DNA of 64,000 nucleotides, taken from contig JAJFZO010000566.1 of the NCBI GenBank assembly GCA_021397835.1, positions 4,526,001 to 4,590,000 on the forward strand, in the 5' to 3' direction. A program made the translations under genes and the position numbers. Below, piece by piece: positions 42,301-57,300 of the stretch. This DNA is from Moringa oleifera (Eukaryota; Streptophyta; Magnoliopsida; Brassicales; Moringaceae). Each line of letters begins with the position of its first letter. The first letter of the stretch is position 1. The notes beneath the pieces are model-generated. The model was given only the letters and a program-made list of their open reading frames with translations, was not told the origin of the DNA and made no database searches.

Positions 42301-45300
42301 CCAACAGCGAAAACATACAGAAAGGACACAGTAAGAAAGAACAGGCAAGACATAACTAAAAATTACAATGAACAGAAAGAATTAAGGATTGCTAATAGAA
42401 TTAGAAGAATATTTACAAAAAGTTCATCCTAATTGCTGATTCTTAAGCATACAGGAAGGAAAATTCTGATAAGATGGCTAAAATCACATTAAGTTCAAAG
42501 AATTACAAAAGGTGAAAAAAGAAGAAGGAAAAACCAGCATGATTATGAATGAGATAGAAATGAGGAACAAAGACAGTCAAAGATTGGATACATATGAAGA
42601 AAGAGGTGACACGGTTGACGTCAAGATGGAGAGAATAGTCAGAAGACCAAGGTAATTCAGTAACATGCAGTAAAAACCTACGAATATAGGAGCATGAAAA
42701 GTAGTTTAATCAAGCTCAAACAAACAGCAATAAAAAGAGAGGCATGTAAAGAAAAAGGTGAAAAAAGCATGGTCAGCCATTAAAGGAATTGGACCTGGAA
42801 AGAATCTAAAAGAATAACAGGATCTCTAGCAGATGAAATGAAGAACCTCTATCATCTCCTTCACAATCGAGTACCCTTGTTCGTTTTCTTCTTTGGAATA
42901 GAAACTTCTTGAGCATCTTTTACAAAAAAAGGTGGTGTGAAGTTCCTTTCATCATGTCCGATAGTAGGACTTTGCTAAAAACTTCTCTGATTCTATTTTC
43001 TTTCTTCAATTGAATTTATTTTCTATGTTGTATAATATGGATGCCCGATCAAAAGACCCGTGAAGACTTAAGGATATAGAATTCTGTTCTTACTAATGTT
43101 GAATCTTGTGGTAAAAGATGCGACTATATAATTTTCGAATACAAAAACAATGGAGATCTCCCTTTTAAGTAGCTTGTTCATTCAGATATCGACAAAAAAA
43201 AAAAAAAATCAGCGCTGACTGGCATACCGGGGAATCAACTTTAAAGAAAAACATTTCATTCCAATTGACTGATTCAAGCTCAGAAGATGAATAATTTGAG
43301 ATGCTGCCACATGTGCGTGCACTTTGTTGATGCATAAGCCATTCACCGAGGACACTTTGGTTGGGAGTGAGACGGATGGCTACAGTGTATTGATGAGAAG
43401 TCAACCCTCCAACTCTTGGAAACTAGAAGAATATACAAAGTGAAAACAAGTAAGCAAAAGACTACCTCTTGCCACATAGACAACATCAACCATATAATTA
43501 TCAGCATGGAAAGAGTACACAGAATGAATTAAACTACTTACAAGGCAGTTTAAATGAAATAGTTAACAGCATTTCATATAGATTCCTTACATATTCAACA
43601 TAACATTGAAAAAACGATGAAATTTAATCCTAGTTCGACATCTGATAAAAACTTTTTGAAGCAAATATTTGGATCAAAAAGTGCAAGTCTTTTGCTTGTC
43701 AAACTGATATATAGGTAGACATATAGGCAGAGAATGACATGCATGAACTTAGAAATTACAAGAGAATGTATCCTGGTCATTTCAGTTATTTCACCACAAC
43801 TTAACCAAGTGCTCTAACTAACATAGGGAAGTGTCCACTCATAGTTATGCAAATTTCAAAACTGAAACCACAAAAGAAAAAATAAATATTAAAGATAAAT
43901 GAGATATTTTCTTATAATCACTTTTTGGGTTGTCTCGTCCACTTATTTTCCTCAAAAATTAAAATTCATAAAAATCAACTCTGATGTCGATATCATAATC
44001 GTAGCTAACACTACAGAATCAAGAAATGTAGACACGTTGACTAATAACAGTGGAAACATTACAATAAAAGACAGGCTTGCATAAAATGGGGGAAAATTTT
44101 TTTTTTCCATAAACAAGACTGCCACAATGGTGAAGAAAAGTACATGGCGATGGTAATGACACTAAATACATGATAATGCACTGACACCAGCCATGCCACA
44201 TTTTAAATCAGAATTAGACAGTGATTATCTAATTGGTTTCAACATGATAAGAAAATAACAGTTTCACACTTGAGAAACGAGGAACTAAGATATTTTTCTA
44301 ATCAGAAGAAAAATCAAAGAAAGCGAGAAAACACGCATACAGAAACACTGAAGAACAGCTTCCAAAAAAGCTTACACATTTTGAATGATGATCAAATTAG
44401 CAACAAGAAAAAAAACTGTTAGTAAAGACAACTGATTGTGATCTCAATTCTGTAATTGTCTACAATATCAAGGTTCCAGATTCCCAACAATGCCAGCATC
44501 ATCAGTGCTTTAAAAGGATGCATCCTTCTAAGAAATCTCTAACAAATAAACAAGTGAAGTCCAGAAATAAGACTCCAGCTTCTAAAATAAACAATTAACA
44601 GCTATTTAAATCATTAACTTGGACACTGCCTGACATCCAAGTTGCAGTGATATAAGATGCAGCTCCATGAAAGAGATTTAATTTTAAAAAATACCGGCCA
44701 TCACATTTGGATATTAGCTCAAAGTTTTCTGTTCATTTCATGGGCCATTTAACCACCCAAAAAGAAAGAGTTTGATAGGCTAAGAAGCTAAGCTTAGAAA
44801 GCGATATGCTTCATCATATGATGAAAAAGGGTCCATACCTGTGCATCTGCTATAACAATCGTCACCATGGTCCTAACTTTTCTGAAGAGTTCTCCTCTGA
44901 TATGAGAATCCAACATATTTTTTGAAACAGGAACTTTTACAGGCTTTGTACCTCCAGATGGCATTCTAATTATATCTTGGGACCCCCTGATCTCAGTGGC
45001 TCGAATAAAAATGTCCTGCCCAAGTTTGTTTTCTGGTATTATATAATAATTTCTCTTCTGGCGGATACCAATGCTATATCGTTCACTGTGAGTTGGGGCA
45101 TATGCTTCCTACATCATGTGAGTACGAAGTAAGTGTTAGCATATCAGGCCATACAAGACAAAAAGATGCAAATATTGCAAATGGAGACGAATAAGAAAAA
45201 AGAAAAAGCATATAAATATAACCACGTGCCCATATCAAGAATGAATATTCAGACCCAAAAAAAAAAAAAAAGGAATGGGACTTCACTCTTCGTTTGTAGT

Positions 45301-48300
45301 GCTCATGCACTTCATTGATATTGTTCCAGCTTGCATAAGCTTGAATTATCATATTAGCATTGGAAACTGAGACATTCAAGTTCAAATCCCTTGTGGAGAT
45401 GAGACGTAATTGAGACGCTGCACCTGGGGCATAGGGATCATACTGGTATCTGCAAGTGACAAAAATTTAGGCTTTCCCAAACAACTAAAATTCCCACCAT
45501 GATATCAAAACAGTGAATAGATAAGAAATACATAACCAACCAAAACAAATAAATGAAAAAGGGGATGAAAAGCCGACAAGGCGTAACAGATTTTCACCAT
45601 GCATGTCATTCATCATCCAAGTATGTATACAAATTGGGTTACCTCTTCTAGTACACAAATTAAGTAATCCACAAAGAAATAATTCTGATTGTTCCCTGTA
45701 AGAGACCATCATACTTCAACAATGGATAAAAAAAAACTTTCTCAAGGAAATGTCTTATTGCCCTCCATTTTCCTTCCTTTTCTTCCACCATCTCTCACAA
45801 TTCTTCTTCTTTCCCTTGCATGGCATGTCCATTATTGTGTTCCCTACATTTTTTTTAAAAATAATTTTGAATAGATGTTTTTTGTGTAAGATGCAAGGGG
45901 AGTCAGTTAATCATATTTTCCTGTGGTGTAACTAGTCCAAGGGTATTTTGAAGAGTGCAAGAGTGTGTGGTTTCTGGTTCAAATATGAAGAATTGGAAGC
46001 TTAGAAGGGTATTCCTATTTTTAAAGCCAACAGGAAAATTGTGGAGTTAGCCCCCTTAAATATTTTTTGAATAGCATGGATGGAGAGAAAAAAGAGTGCT
46101 TTTGAAAGGCTTCAAATTCCATTGCCATTGATGGGGGCTACACTTGACTCTTTGGGTGACCGGTAAATATCATGTAAATAGGATAGAACTAATGATTCTT
46201 GTAAATCCTATTATCTAACTTGCTAACCATGCTTGTACATGGGTAGCACCCGTGCTGTTAAATATATGTTTTATACAATACTTGTCTTTATGTTCTTAAA
46301 CCCCCATTTTCTTTCACATTGATAAACTTCCACATTTAAGACGCTACCCTGTCAAATATCCTACTAGTTCCAATCACAAATTCTCCAATCTTTCTTCTCA
46401 GGACAAAAGTGATTATAGACTTGTTTTCTTAAATTTCAAGCCCTTACCTCTTTAGAGTAAATGCTTCTCACCGAAAGAAAATGGAGTGATTTCAATAAAT
46501 GAAATCATTTTCTTTTAGTCAACAACAAATTTTATTTACCAAAGCACCAAGTGGTGCAATCCCATTGCATTAGTTACTTACACATTAACTTGGTGCATAT
46601 AAGGGAAGAATTTTTTAGGATCCACTACCTAGCCTCAAACAAAGAGGCTCAAGTGAGTGACTACATGTTGTGTTGTGATGGCATGGTAACTCGGATATGG
46701 GGTTAACGAGGACGGTAACGAGTGAGCGTTACACTTCAATCGCCAATCGCCATCTGCCACCTCATACCTACACTTCACTACTCTTCTTTAAACGTTGTCT
46801 CTCTCTTTTATAAATCTCCATAACCATTTTCTCAAAAGTGAGTTATTAAAGAACCGAATTGGTTTGACTTCCAAACCCCCAACCCTTAGTAGTTTCTGCA
46901 CTACCTCCCAGTTAACCAAATAAAATTTACCAATCCCATTGTCACATCAAAGAACTTGTCTTTGTAGTTGTTCAAATCACTGTGCTTATCCCTCGAGATT
47001 GAAAAAAAAAAAAAACAAAACAAAATACACTAGTATATTGGCTAATATGCTCTTTATCAATGTTAATCTACCCCTTTTGAATAAATATTCTCTTTTCCAT
47101 CCTGCTAGTTTCTTTTCAACTCTCTCCACTACTTGATTCCAAAGTGTTCTTTCCTTGTGCTTTGCTCCCAAAGGTAAACCCAAGTCTTGTATTGAAAGTG
47201 ATCCTACCTTACAACTAAGGAATCTTGCAAGGTGCTCCCCATCCCCTCCAAATGTCAATGGAATCAACTCACTCTTTCCCAAGTTTACTCTCAAACTTGT
47301 GATTGCATTTCAAATGCTGATCAGTTGTTCTTCCTCTGCATGTTGGACCCCATTCACTAACATTAAAAAATATATATATATATGTAATAGTAATGCACCT
47401 CATGATCCATTGGTACCACTTATCCCCACACTTTACCCTCCTCAACATGTAGGTCACAAAGCTCCAAAACACATGATCATAGGCTTTTTCCATATCCAAT
47501 TTACAAATGACCCATTTCTCTCTTAATTTCAAGTGATGGTCCACTGCCTCATTAACCACTTTATCAACAACCGCTCTGAGTTTAGTAGTTAACAACTTAG
47601 CAAGAAGCTTGTACACACTACCTATCAAACTGATTGGACGAAATCATTGTTGCCATGGGTCCCATTTTTCTTTGGGATGAGCACCACATAGTAAAATTTA
47701 GTGAAGCAACAAACTTACCTATCTCATGGAGTTCCATGAACATCGATATAATCTCACCTTTAATAATGCTACATTGACTCTTCAAGAAAGCCATAGAAAA
47801 ACCAATTTGTCTTGATGCATTATCACCATCATAATCATCTAAAGCCCCCTTTTAACCTCCACCTCCTTGGGTCTCTCAATCCACCCTGAAGATCAGTATC
47901 AATTGATCAAAAGAAAAACTATCCGGTGTGGGTTTCCAATCATATTCTTCCTTATACATCTCATAATAGTAGTCTCTAATCTTTTCTTTAAGCTTTCTCT
48001 GCTCCTCAATCACTACACCCTAAATTTTCAAAGCAATAATGACATTGTCTCTTTTATGTATATTTACAGTTGAAAAAAACTGAGTGTTCTTGTCTTTCTT
48101 TCAACCATGAGGCTCTCGATTTTTGTCTGTATGAAATCTCTTCCATCTTCATAATGGCTAACAATTCATTTGAGACCTCACCCCTTTTATTGGTCATGCT
48201 TTCACTACTCTCACCAATCATCGCCTTATACTTTTTTTTTTCACAACTCTTTGCCGCAAGAATTCTTTTCTTCTGCACAAGTTGTCCACCTCTTCTTTGT

Positions 48301-51300
48301 TCAATCTTTTGAGTTTTTGCACCAAATTCTTCAATTTAGTTGCCACCACAGAACTAGCAATCCCCATAGACCTATCACCTTCCCACCATTCATGTACTAG
48401 ATAGCTAAAACCATTAATTTTGAGCTACATGTTCTCAAATCAAACAGAAGTAGGCCCCCATTGCCAGCCTTCCATCTCCAACAAAATACAACAATGATCT
48501 GATACTAGCCTTGGCAAAATTCTTTGGCTCCCACCCAGCTTTGCAATCCTCCCACCAGCGTGATATCAAAAATCTGTAAGTCTTGATAAAGAAAGATTGT
48601 CACAGATGATAGACCAAGTAAACTCACCTCTTCCAAGGGGTAGATCAATTAATTCAAGTTCTAGAAGATGCTCTTACCCGCTCCTCCACCCCCTCTCCTC
48701 CTTCTCTCATACTCATAAAGAGCCTCATTGAAATCCCCACCTATCACCCATAGCAAGCTCCATTTCCTCTTACATTCCCTCAACTCCTCCTAAAGATGTG
48801 CACGCCGCTTTCCCTCCACATGCCCATATACCAGGTGAACACCCATTCCAAGCCATGATCCTCCATCCTAAAAATGCATGATAAAGACACTTTCCCAACC
48901 CATTTCTCCACACAATAACAAACTCTCATATTCCACATAATCACAATCCTTCTAGAGCTCCGCCTAGATGACAAAGCCCTCCACTCCACTCTTTTATTGC
49001 TTCACAAACTCCTTATGGTACTATCACTCACCCCTCAATTTCTTTTTTTTCCCCTCTTGTAAGCATATCACATCCGTCTTTCATTTACTCAATGCATGTT
49101 TAATTATCACCCTCTTTTCTGTATTATTAAACCCCTCATATTCCAAGATATGATCCTAAACATGGTCAACCTCCTTAAACCTAGACACCACCTCCTCTCT
49201 ATGTCATTAAGGATCGCACTTGCTTGTTCATCCTAGTTTGCACTAGTAAATCCCAACCCTATCACGAATTCTACCGAGATTCCTCAGCACCCTTCATGAT
49301 ATCACTACCACCAAGCATTCAGCTCTATAAATTGTCCCCTCCTGCCTGTACTGATACTATCTGCCTCTGTGCAAAAACTTTACACTCTAACCCAACTGTT
49401 GCACCTTTGTTTTCCTGCCTTACATCATCCAGAAGCCTCCTATCTTCTCCAGTGAAGAACAGCCCCACTGCCACTCCCATATTCTCAACTTCTATTACCT
49501 TTGCTTTCCCCTTTTTCACACCCCTATTCTTCTTCACAGGGAGAGAATATTACAGGATCATTGACATCAATCACTTACAGTTTGAAGAATGAGCAATGCC
49601 ATGGAAGTTAATTTGAAAAACTAGAGTACCTCGTAAGGTAGCTTTTTAAAAAAAAAAAAAAAACACATGGGGTAAGCCACAAATTTTTGACGACCCTTCA
49701 ATAAAGGAGAAATTTTTAGTTAATAGATGTTCCCTCTGTAAAGAACAAGTTGAATAGGTAAACCACATCTTACTATGGTGTAATTGGAGCAGGCGGATAT
49801 GAGAGAGCGTCATAACACTCTTGGGTTTTTAGGATGGAGGATAATGGGTGATGGCCAATTAAATGACTATTGAATTATGTGCAAAACGAGGGTTGATTAA
49901 AAAAAAGTTCATTACAGAACAAATCCTCGAGAATCAAAGCTACAATATGTATAACCATTTGTCTTTAACCATAAAAAATAATTAAAAAGAAAGTGTTTCC
50001 ACTCTCAAAATTCATGTTGTTTCTCGCCTTCCAAATAACCCAAAACAATGCAAGTGATAGATTTTGCTTTCTTCACCTCATCGTTAGCTCTAACCCTCGA
50101 CCATGCCCATAATTCACTACCAATTGATCCAGACATCACTCATGCAAAGCAAATAAAACCTTACAATTTAATCATCTTGGAAGCCAACTTTTCATCCTCA
50201 AATATAGGACACATCTACTTAACATAATCATTAAGACTTTTTTCAGTACATTATCAAACCTCATACAAAAATTGGTTAAGTGGGAAGATGCCTATTTTCC
50301 CAGACCTCCATAAGATTGAAATACCTGGGAGATAATTTGGTCTGATTAAATCACAAAGGTTTATTCCAGTGACCACCCAAACAAAAAGCTTTTAGACAAA
50401 CCCCTTCAAGAGTTTAATTGTTATTTCACCATCAATTTGGCACATTTCTCTTATATATCAGCAAAGACAAGAAGGTTTCATGGAAAGTCCTTATTGTTAT
50501 GGAGTATGTTACACTAAATATTCAAGGGATTAACAGAAAAAATTCCTTTAGTCATATCGCACATAAGTACGTTAAAAGTATAAATCAGTAGAAGATACCA
50601 TTTCCTAGATGTCATCTCTAAAATGATTATGAAGCTTAGGATTTTACCATAGACACATTCTGTTTTAAAGTTCCAATACGTTTCTGGAACAGTACTAATC
50701 AACTCTGTTTAGAGATTCGTACATGTTTCAATAACAAAAGCAATCACCTTGCATTCAAAACAAGCATTTGATGACACTGTTATAAAGATATGTAACTGTG
50801 TCCAAAGAAAAAAATTGAATTTTAACGCTAGTATAATCGTAAGCACAAAGCAAGTAACTGGAACTAATGGGAACTAAGGCACATGTGTAGGGCAATAAAT
50901 TACCTTAAGAATCCATCTACTGGCTCAACAAGAGGTTCCCATGATTCATACTTATCATTATATGATCTGGCAGCCAATGAGAAACTGACCGTGGAATTCA
51001 AGTAGTCAGTCCTTCCATGCAAACTAAAGCCCACATTGCTTAAAGATATATTAAATAAAGGAACCATCTGCAAAATTCAAGGAAAAAAAAAATCACTTAG
51101 AACAAACTGCAAGAACAGAGTTTCAAACCGTATTCCAGCTTATAAATTGTGAAACTTAACTATCATATATGACTGGATCAAGGCCTTTAGTGAATGCTGA
51201 GAACAGAAAATATTATCCCAAGATACTTCAGAAAAAAATAAAAATAGAAAAAAGAGGAGTATATTCATGCTCCAAACTACCCAATCTTTATATATGAAGA

Positions 51301-54300
51301 AACTCTTCGAATAGGTTTAAGACGCAAGAAAGAACTACTCTCTGCAGTTTATTTCCTGTCTTGCTAGGTAGCAACAGTTGATATAGGGATAAAAGGACTA
51401 AGAAAGATAAAAGAATGGAAATTACAATCCATTTGGTTATGGTATGCTGTAACTAGAAAGCTCTCCAGCAAATCAGAACAATCAATCAGAAATAAAAAAG
51501 CATGAACTTTTCCTTTTAGTAGCAGTGATGATGTCTTCTAACTTAGTAAAAGGACCCTTGCAGACACAGGACACATGGAACTAAAGGAAGAAGATTAGAG
51601 AGCAACAAAAAAGGATGCCAAGGCATACGGAAATTAGATAAAAATGACCTTTAGATAGTGGAAGAACAGAGGAATTCTGAAAGAGAATACCTTTATTAAC
51701 CACCTGTATACACACCTCCTCCCCCTCAAAAAGTCCACATAACTATTTTCAAATTAAACACATACAGGTGGGTTAAAAAAGAAGGTTTTTACATAAGTCT
51801 CTTTGGATGCTTCTATTCTAAAGCCACACTTGTCAATAAATGGTGAAAGTAGAGTGAACAACAAGTTGAATCAACAATCAAGCAATTAGGACTCTAAATA
51901 TGCATTAAGTACATGAATGAGGATATATCATTGTCCCAATAGCTTCCAAGTCCTACAATATCCACTTAGAAAAACCTCCGATTATCTTATACTGGGGGAA
52001 CTATGAAAGGAAAAAGCCACAAGTTTAAACTACATCCCACATATTGCTACTCTTCTGCTCCTAGCTCTCTAAAGAAAAGAATGAAAGAAGAAAATATATT
52101 TCAAGAACAAAATCCAAAACATGAAACATGAGATGAACTTTTTCTAAGTTACATTTCAATACCCTGGTAGAATTTCTAACCATAAACCCAATTCTTTTAC
52201 AGACTTATGTGTGTTCTGAAAGTTTACACTATAGATTCTGGTAACGTAAAGTAACCAAAGGCCTCCAATGTAAAGGCAAACATAATGGAACAATCTATGT
52301 CAGTTTCACACACATGTACAAGAGAGTGGATATTGCACGAGCAATATTTGACACACATGTACAAGATGTGTCAGTCAAATTTTGATGAAACTCAAGATTC
52401 CAACTTGAGGGCTTCACCCTTGTAAGCCCAGGCTAGTCTTCGATAAATGAATTTATTAATTAAAAAAAGAAAAGAAAATACAATTATGTAAGAAACAAAG
52501 TTCTCCTAAAAACCAAATGAAAGGTTACATAAGAATTGCCCTCCAATCTTCTTGCACTCATGGAGACACCTAGAGATGTCTTAAGCTAAAGCACAATGAG
52601 AGGAGAAGAAAACAACTATATCCCAAAGCAAATGGACAACAGGTATTCTCAGAAATTCTTTTGTGCCTTTCAAAGCTATTTGGCAAATGCACTAATAAAC
52701 ATTCTTAAAGTTGCCTCATGGTAAGCATCAACTCATAATATTTCAGACATCAACCAAAGGTATAGCCACACATGATCCTTTTGTGCAATAAACATGCTTG
52801 AAGGGTGTGTCAGTGGAAGAAACAGAACTCAATCACCATAAAACTATCCTAAGTCAGAAGTTTCTACATTAATAAACCATAAAGATATGATTCAGTTACA
52901 AAGTCCTCACTCAAGCCAATATGTATTATACCAACATGAAGCAAGTACTCAGAACTGAATTCTTACCACACCACCATAGTCATCAAAGACTGCTGCAGAA
53001 AAGGTTCTAATCTCGGCATCAATGACAGTATTATCTGAACCACTAGATAAATTCTGGTCTGCCAACTTTAAAGCAAACCTTCTAGGAGGTTTTTTCAAAC
53101 CACTGCGAACAATAAAGGTATTCAACTCATTGTCAACCATCCATATGCTGAGAGGTCCTGACTTGAGCTTGGCATCAGATGTATCCCATACACTTTCTTC
53201 CAAAAATTGATCCCCAGTTACCATATCACTGCGCACACATCTTAATGCACCAAAATCACATTGCTTTGGTGTGCCTTTACAAGCAACACAACCTAGAGAA
53301 ACAAACCCTGGGGGAGCTTGAGGTAACCAGAAAGATATATTCTGTATTTCCCTTTGTTTCTTGATCTGGCCAACAAATTGGAAATCCAATGGAGCTCTGG
53401 AAAGCTCTTCATCACCATCATCATGAAGAACAATACATGTATTTGGAGGCTCATACCTGAATTCCACATAGTAAAGATAAGTCAAATTTTATTGAAACAA
53501 TAAAATATTGTGTGTCAAACATGACAAACCTTTGTCGCAGCTGAGGTGGTAGCATGGACAGGATTGAGTATTTTGAAATACAAGAGGAAGCTCGTTATGA
53601 TGATATGTCGCTTGTCCTTTAGGTTGTATGGAGGGAAAGGAATTTGTAGGCTTTTGAGAGAGTGGAGACCCCACTACTAGTTTGTAGGGATAGGTGCGTG
53701 AAGGTTTTGAAACTATTGGCGACATGAAATTATTTTGTTAATGAGATGGATTAAGTAGAATCTTTAGATATCCTAACCTCTTGATTCATAGGTATACATG
53801 TGCATGAGAGGCACACGATGGTACCAAATATATATATAATATGAATATAAGTTTCTGACCAAGAAAACATGACATACCCTTTAACAGCAATATCCCCAAA
53901 ATACACCATCCCTGGAGGGACTACTGGACGCCATATTGATAGTTTCTTCCTCGAACTAGAACCCCTATTCCACCATATCAATTGAAAACTAGCAATAGCT
54001 TCAAAACGCCGACCAGAACTGATAGCAGCCAGTTTTTCTGATTTGGAGGTCTGAACATGACCAAATTTAGAAGCTTGGTTGTCCAAGCTTCTTGATGCCT
54101 TTGGGGTGACTTCCGGAAACCCAAAAAATATAGAACACAAATCATATGCTCCACCTAATACACTGAAATTTATGGGATCTGCTGGCAAGAAAGTACCAAC
54201 AGAGTTATCCACACGCCAAAATGCCAAACTTGACCCACATCTGCATTAAAAACAAAAAGGACATATAATTTGTTACAGATCAAATTAAGACATAAGATAT

Positions 54301-57300
54301 TAGCATACAATCAGGAACTGGCAATTAGGAAAGCACACATATAGATGTGGTACGTGCAAGCTTATTGTGCTTCAGACTGCCGATGCCCAATTCTAAAACA
54401 TAGCACAAAGGACATCTTCCAAAGAACTTACTGCATAGCAGTCTGTTTAAAAGAATATTGTCTATATGCATGCATACATGTATACTTTCGTACAAATATG
54501 TACATATTAATGCAGTGCAAGCATGCACAGATAGCAATCATAAGAGGGATGAAATGAACAAGTCCATATACATGTTGGTAGAGCTGGTACTAATACAATC
54601 CCTGAGGGAACAAGGCGAAACCAAAGAAGCCAAGATGCAGAATGCAGAAGTAAGTGATGGTTGTGTTCTTCCCGTGGACACCACACAGCCCAAAGCCACA
54701 TAGCCGTTTGGTGCTTCAGGGAACCAAACAGAACAGCAACTGTCTCTTTTGCTGACACCACTTTCTAAAGAGTCAGAATGAGAAATCTCCTGATCGCAAA
54801 AACCCTCAGAAGCTAAAAGAGGCCAAATTAGTCTGAAAGCAATGGGTCTCTTGACTCTCACTAAGTTGGTGTTGACTGCAAGAACCCCTTTCGTAGGTGG
54901 TTTGTCCCTATCATGCAAAGACCAATCATATCAATAGTCAAAAAGTGAATTCTTGAACAAAATAAATCTCTCAACAAAACATCAACAATTTCCACCTACA
55001 ATGGTGTCAAATAGTCACCAAGAACTGCAAAACCAGGTGGTGCACGAGGCCTCCAGAAAGCATATATTTGACCACTGGAGGAATCTGCAGACAGCAACGA
55101 GGCAATAGATCAACAGCCAAAAAAAAAAAAAAATCTAATTATGTGCCTATTTCTCTAACATGGAGACATAAAGAGGTGAGGAATTCAAGAAAAAAAGAAA
55201 AGCAAAAAATCATATCAACTACATCTTGACATACTTCTAATGATTCCAACTTTGTCAAACTGCGAGCAGACAACTGTCATTTTCTTTGAAGTCGTCCTTA
55301 GAAATGCTAAGATGTCCTCTTCAACCGCCAAAAACAGTCTCAAGATGCTAAACGAAAAGTTCATGAATATATCTGAAACAGACAGATGCATATTGGTCTT
55401 TCCAGAAGCATTTGAGTACTTCATGGAGGTGTCAAAAGGCTCCAAAATTCTGATGCCATTACTCTCCATTGTCAAACCAAGAGCATTTGCAGTCACTTCA
55501 ATGGTATCACCTTTTAGGATAAGCCTGAGCAGCATAAGCAACATAATCTCAACTTTCCATTACTCTGTATACGGGTACTTCATGGAGAAGTCAATACTTT
55601 GAAATGTAAAAGTAAGATGGGGGAAGTGGTAAAACCCTTTCAGGTTTCTAAATTCAATTTATGTTGCATGGAATCAGTTTAATGAAATCCAAAGCATCAA
55701 GAAACAAATCAAACTATCATCCCAAAAAGTCATAGCGAAATTTAAAGATTTGTTGGACATGGTAAATCAGCACAAGCAAAAGGGCATAGAAATTGGACTA
55801 AATCACAATAGAGGAACTGACCTGCCAAAAGCATCCAACTGTGCATGCAAAAGTTTATTGGAGAGAATTGGAGATTCCCCGACATCTTTAGATATGTTAT
55901 AGAAAGTTAGCTCTGGACCAATAGCCTGCAAAGAGACACATCAATCATTGAGGAACTAAAAGCACATAAAAATGTTACATCTCCCACATGCATTATTAAT
56001 GAAATGCATTAACATAGAATTGACAAGTTGAGCATCACCGAAAACAAGCAAATGCCAAACAGAGCTTATAATCCCTTGATCTCTCCAGTGCAACTCAAAA
56101 GAACTTATTACTTATACCATTACCCAAAAAAAATAGTAAAATTTTCTATCAAAACAATGAGAAATACAAAAAAGAACTTGGGTGTTCTACAAATTTAAGA
56201 ACAATATAATGAGAATAATGGATCTAAGTATCTTTATTTTTTTTTAATCAAAAACGAAGTAAAATGTTATATCCAGTTGGCACCAAGAGGGTTACCTCAC
56301 ATTTACAAATACAGTTAGTTAGTTAGTTAGAAAATAGGAAGCTCCATAAACCCCACCATCTCAACCTCATTTATATAATAATTCCCAATACCCCAGTAAT
56401 GCAGTACAAGACCCAATCCATCGTTCACAAAAGCCAAAGAAGTCTCCTCCATCTAAAGCCTCTGTATTTCTCTCCCCTCACACTATCCAACAAATCAATA
56501 AGAAAACTAATACCATACTTTCCTCTTTGCTTTAGCCAAAGAAAACCCCTTCCAAGCCTCCAATTCACCATCATAGATGCAAAGACCACCAACACTGATA
56601 AGACACTCTCCCAACTATTCCGAGTCCAACATCACTAAAACACAACATGGAACACTAACTTCTCCATCTTGCAATTCACCAAAATCTGCCTTCTTTTTCT
56701 TTAAAAAAATTATCAATAATTAAAGGCTTGCCCCATGCTACTTCCAAAGTAAAGAATGTTGCCTCAGAAAGCACCTTTACCTTCCAAATTAATTTCCATG
56801 GAAAATAATATTTCTTGTCTTGATGATGAAGCCCTTCATTTACCCAGAAGAACGACTTCACTATAAATCAATTTGCCTTTCTGTTTACGTCTAAGTGTTT
56901 GCTGGTGGAGGATGTATGACATCAAAGCTAAAGAATAAATGATGCCAAATCAAGAGAATCTCATATCATGACTAAAATCATATAGAAGAAACAAATATTA
57001 CCATTTAAAAGAGGAAAAATTGCATAATTTACACTACATTGCAAATTTTAAAAATTTCCACGTAAGATGTTATGATTGACATATACAACCCTCATCCTCA
57101 CACAATATAGCTTTCAATGTGACATACGCATGATCCAATAAGTCCATATGTTGAGAATACCACTTGAATCTGACTTTTACATGAAAGAAACTATTTCAAA
57201 TTAATAGGTTAAAGTTCGTTGGTAGGCTCACTCATAATAGTCAAGTAGTGGGCTCAAGGGATTTGATCCAATGGATGCGGGTGGACACAACCCGATTCAT

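Larger units (their letters stand above)
41514..51067 (-). other. VPS13M1: VPS13M1 module C: exons 14-19 with a C2 domain
   Basis: Exons: 50904-51067, 45287-45449, 44839-45108, 43228-43422, 41774-41816 (43-base microexon) and 41514-41638 (local residues 1119-1438). A C2-like fold is indicated from VTIVIADAQFPRVGG through YTVAIRLTPNQ and VNWNEMFFFKV to YRLELIVTDMGRG. The acidic residues of classic calcium-binding loops are only partly visible, so calcium dependence is uncertain. The microexon uses the acceptor TTTCCACAG and joins DSP to DCYRLEL in frame. The intron between the first two exons is 5.45 kb and holds LINE fragments. Confidence 0.88.

Noticed and set aside
46986..49592. ORFs in the 5.45-kb intron as extra VPS13M1 exons or a nested host gene
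   Set aside because: Their sequence matches LINE endonuclease and reverse transcriptase motifs with stops and frameshifts.
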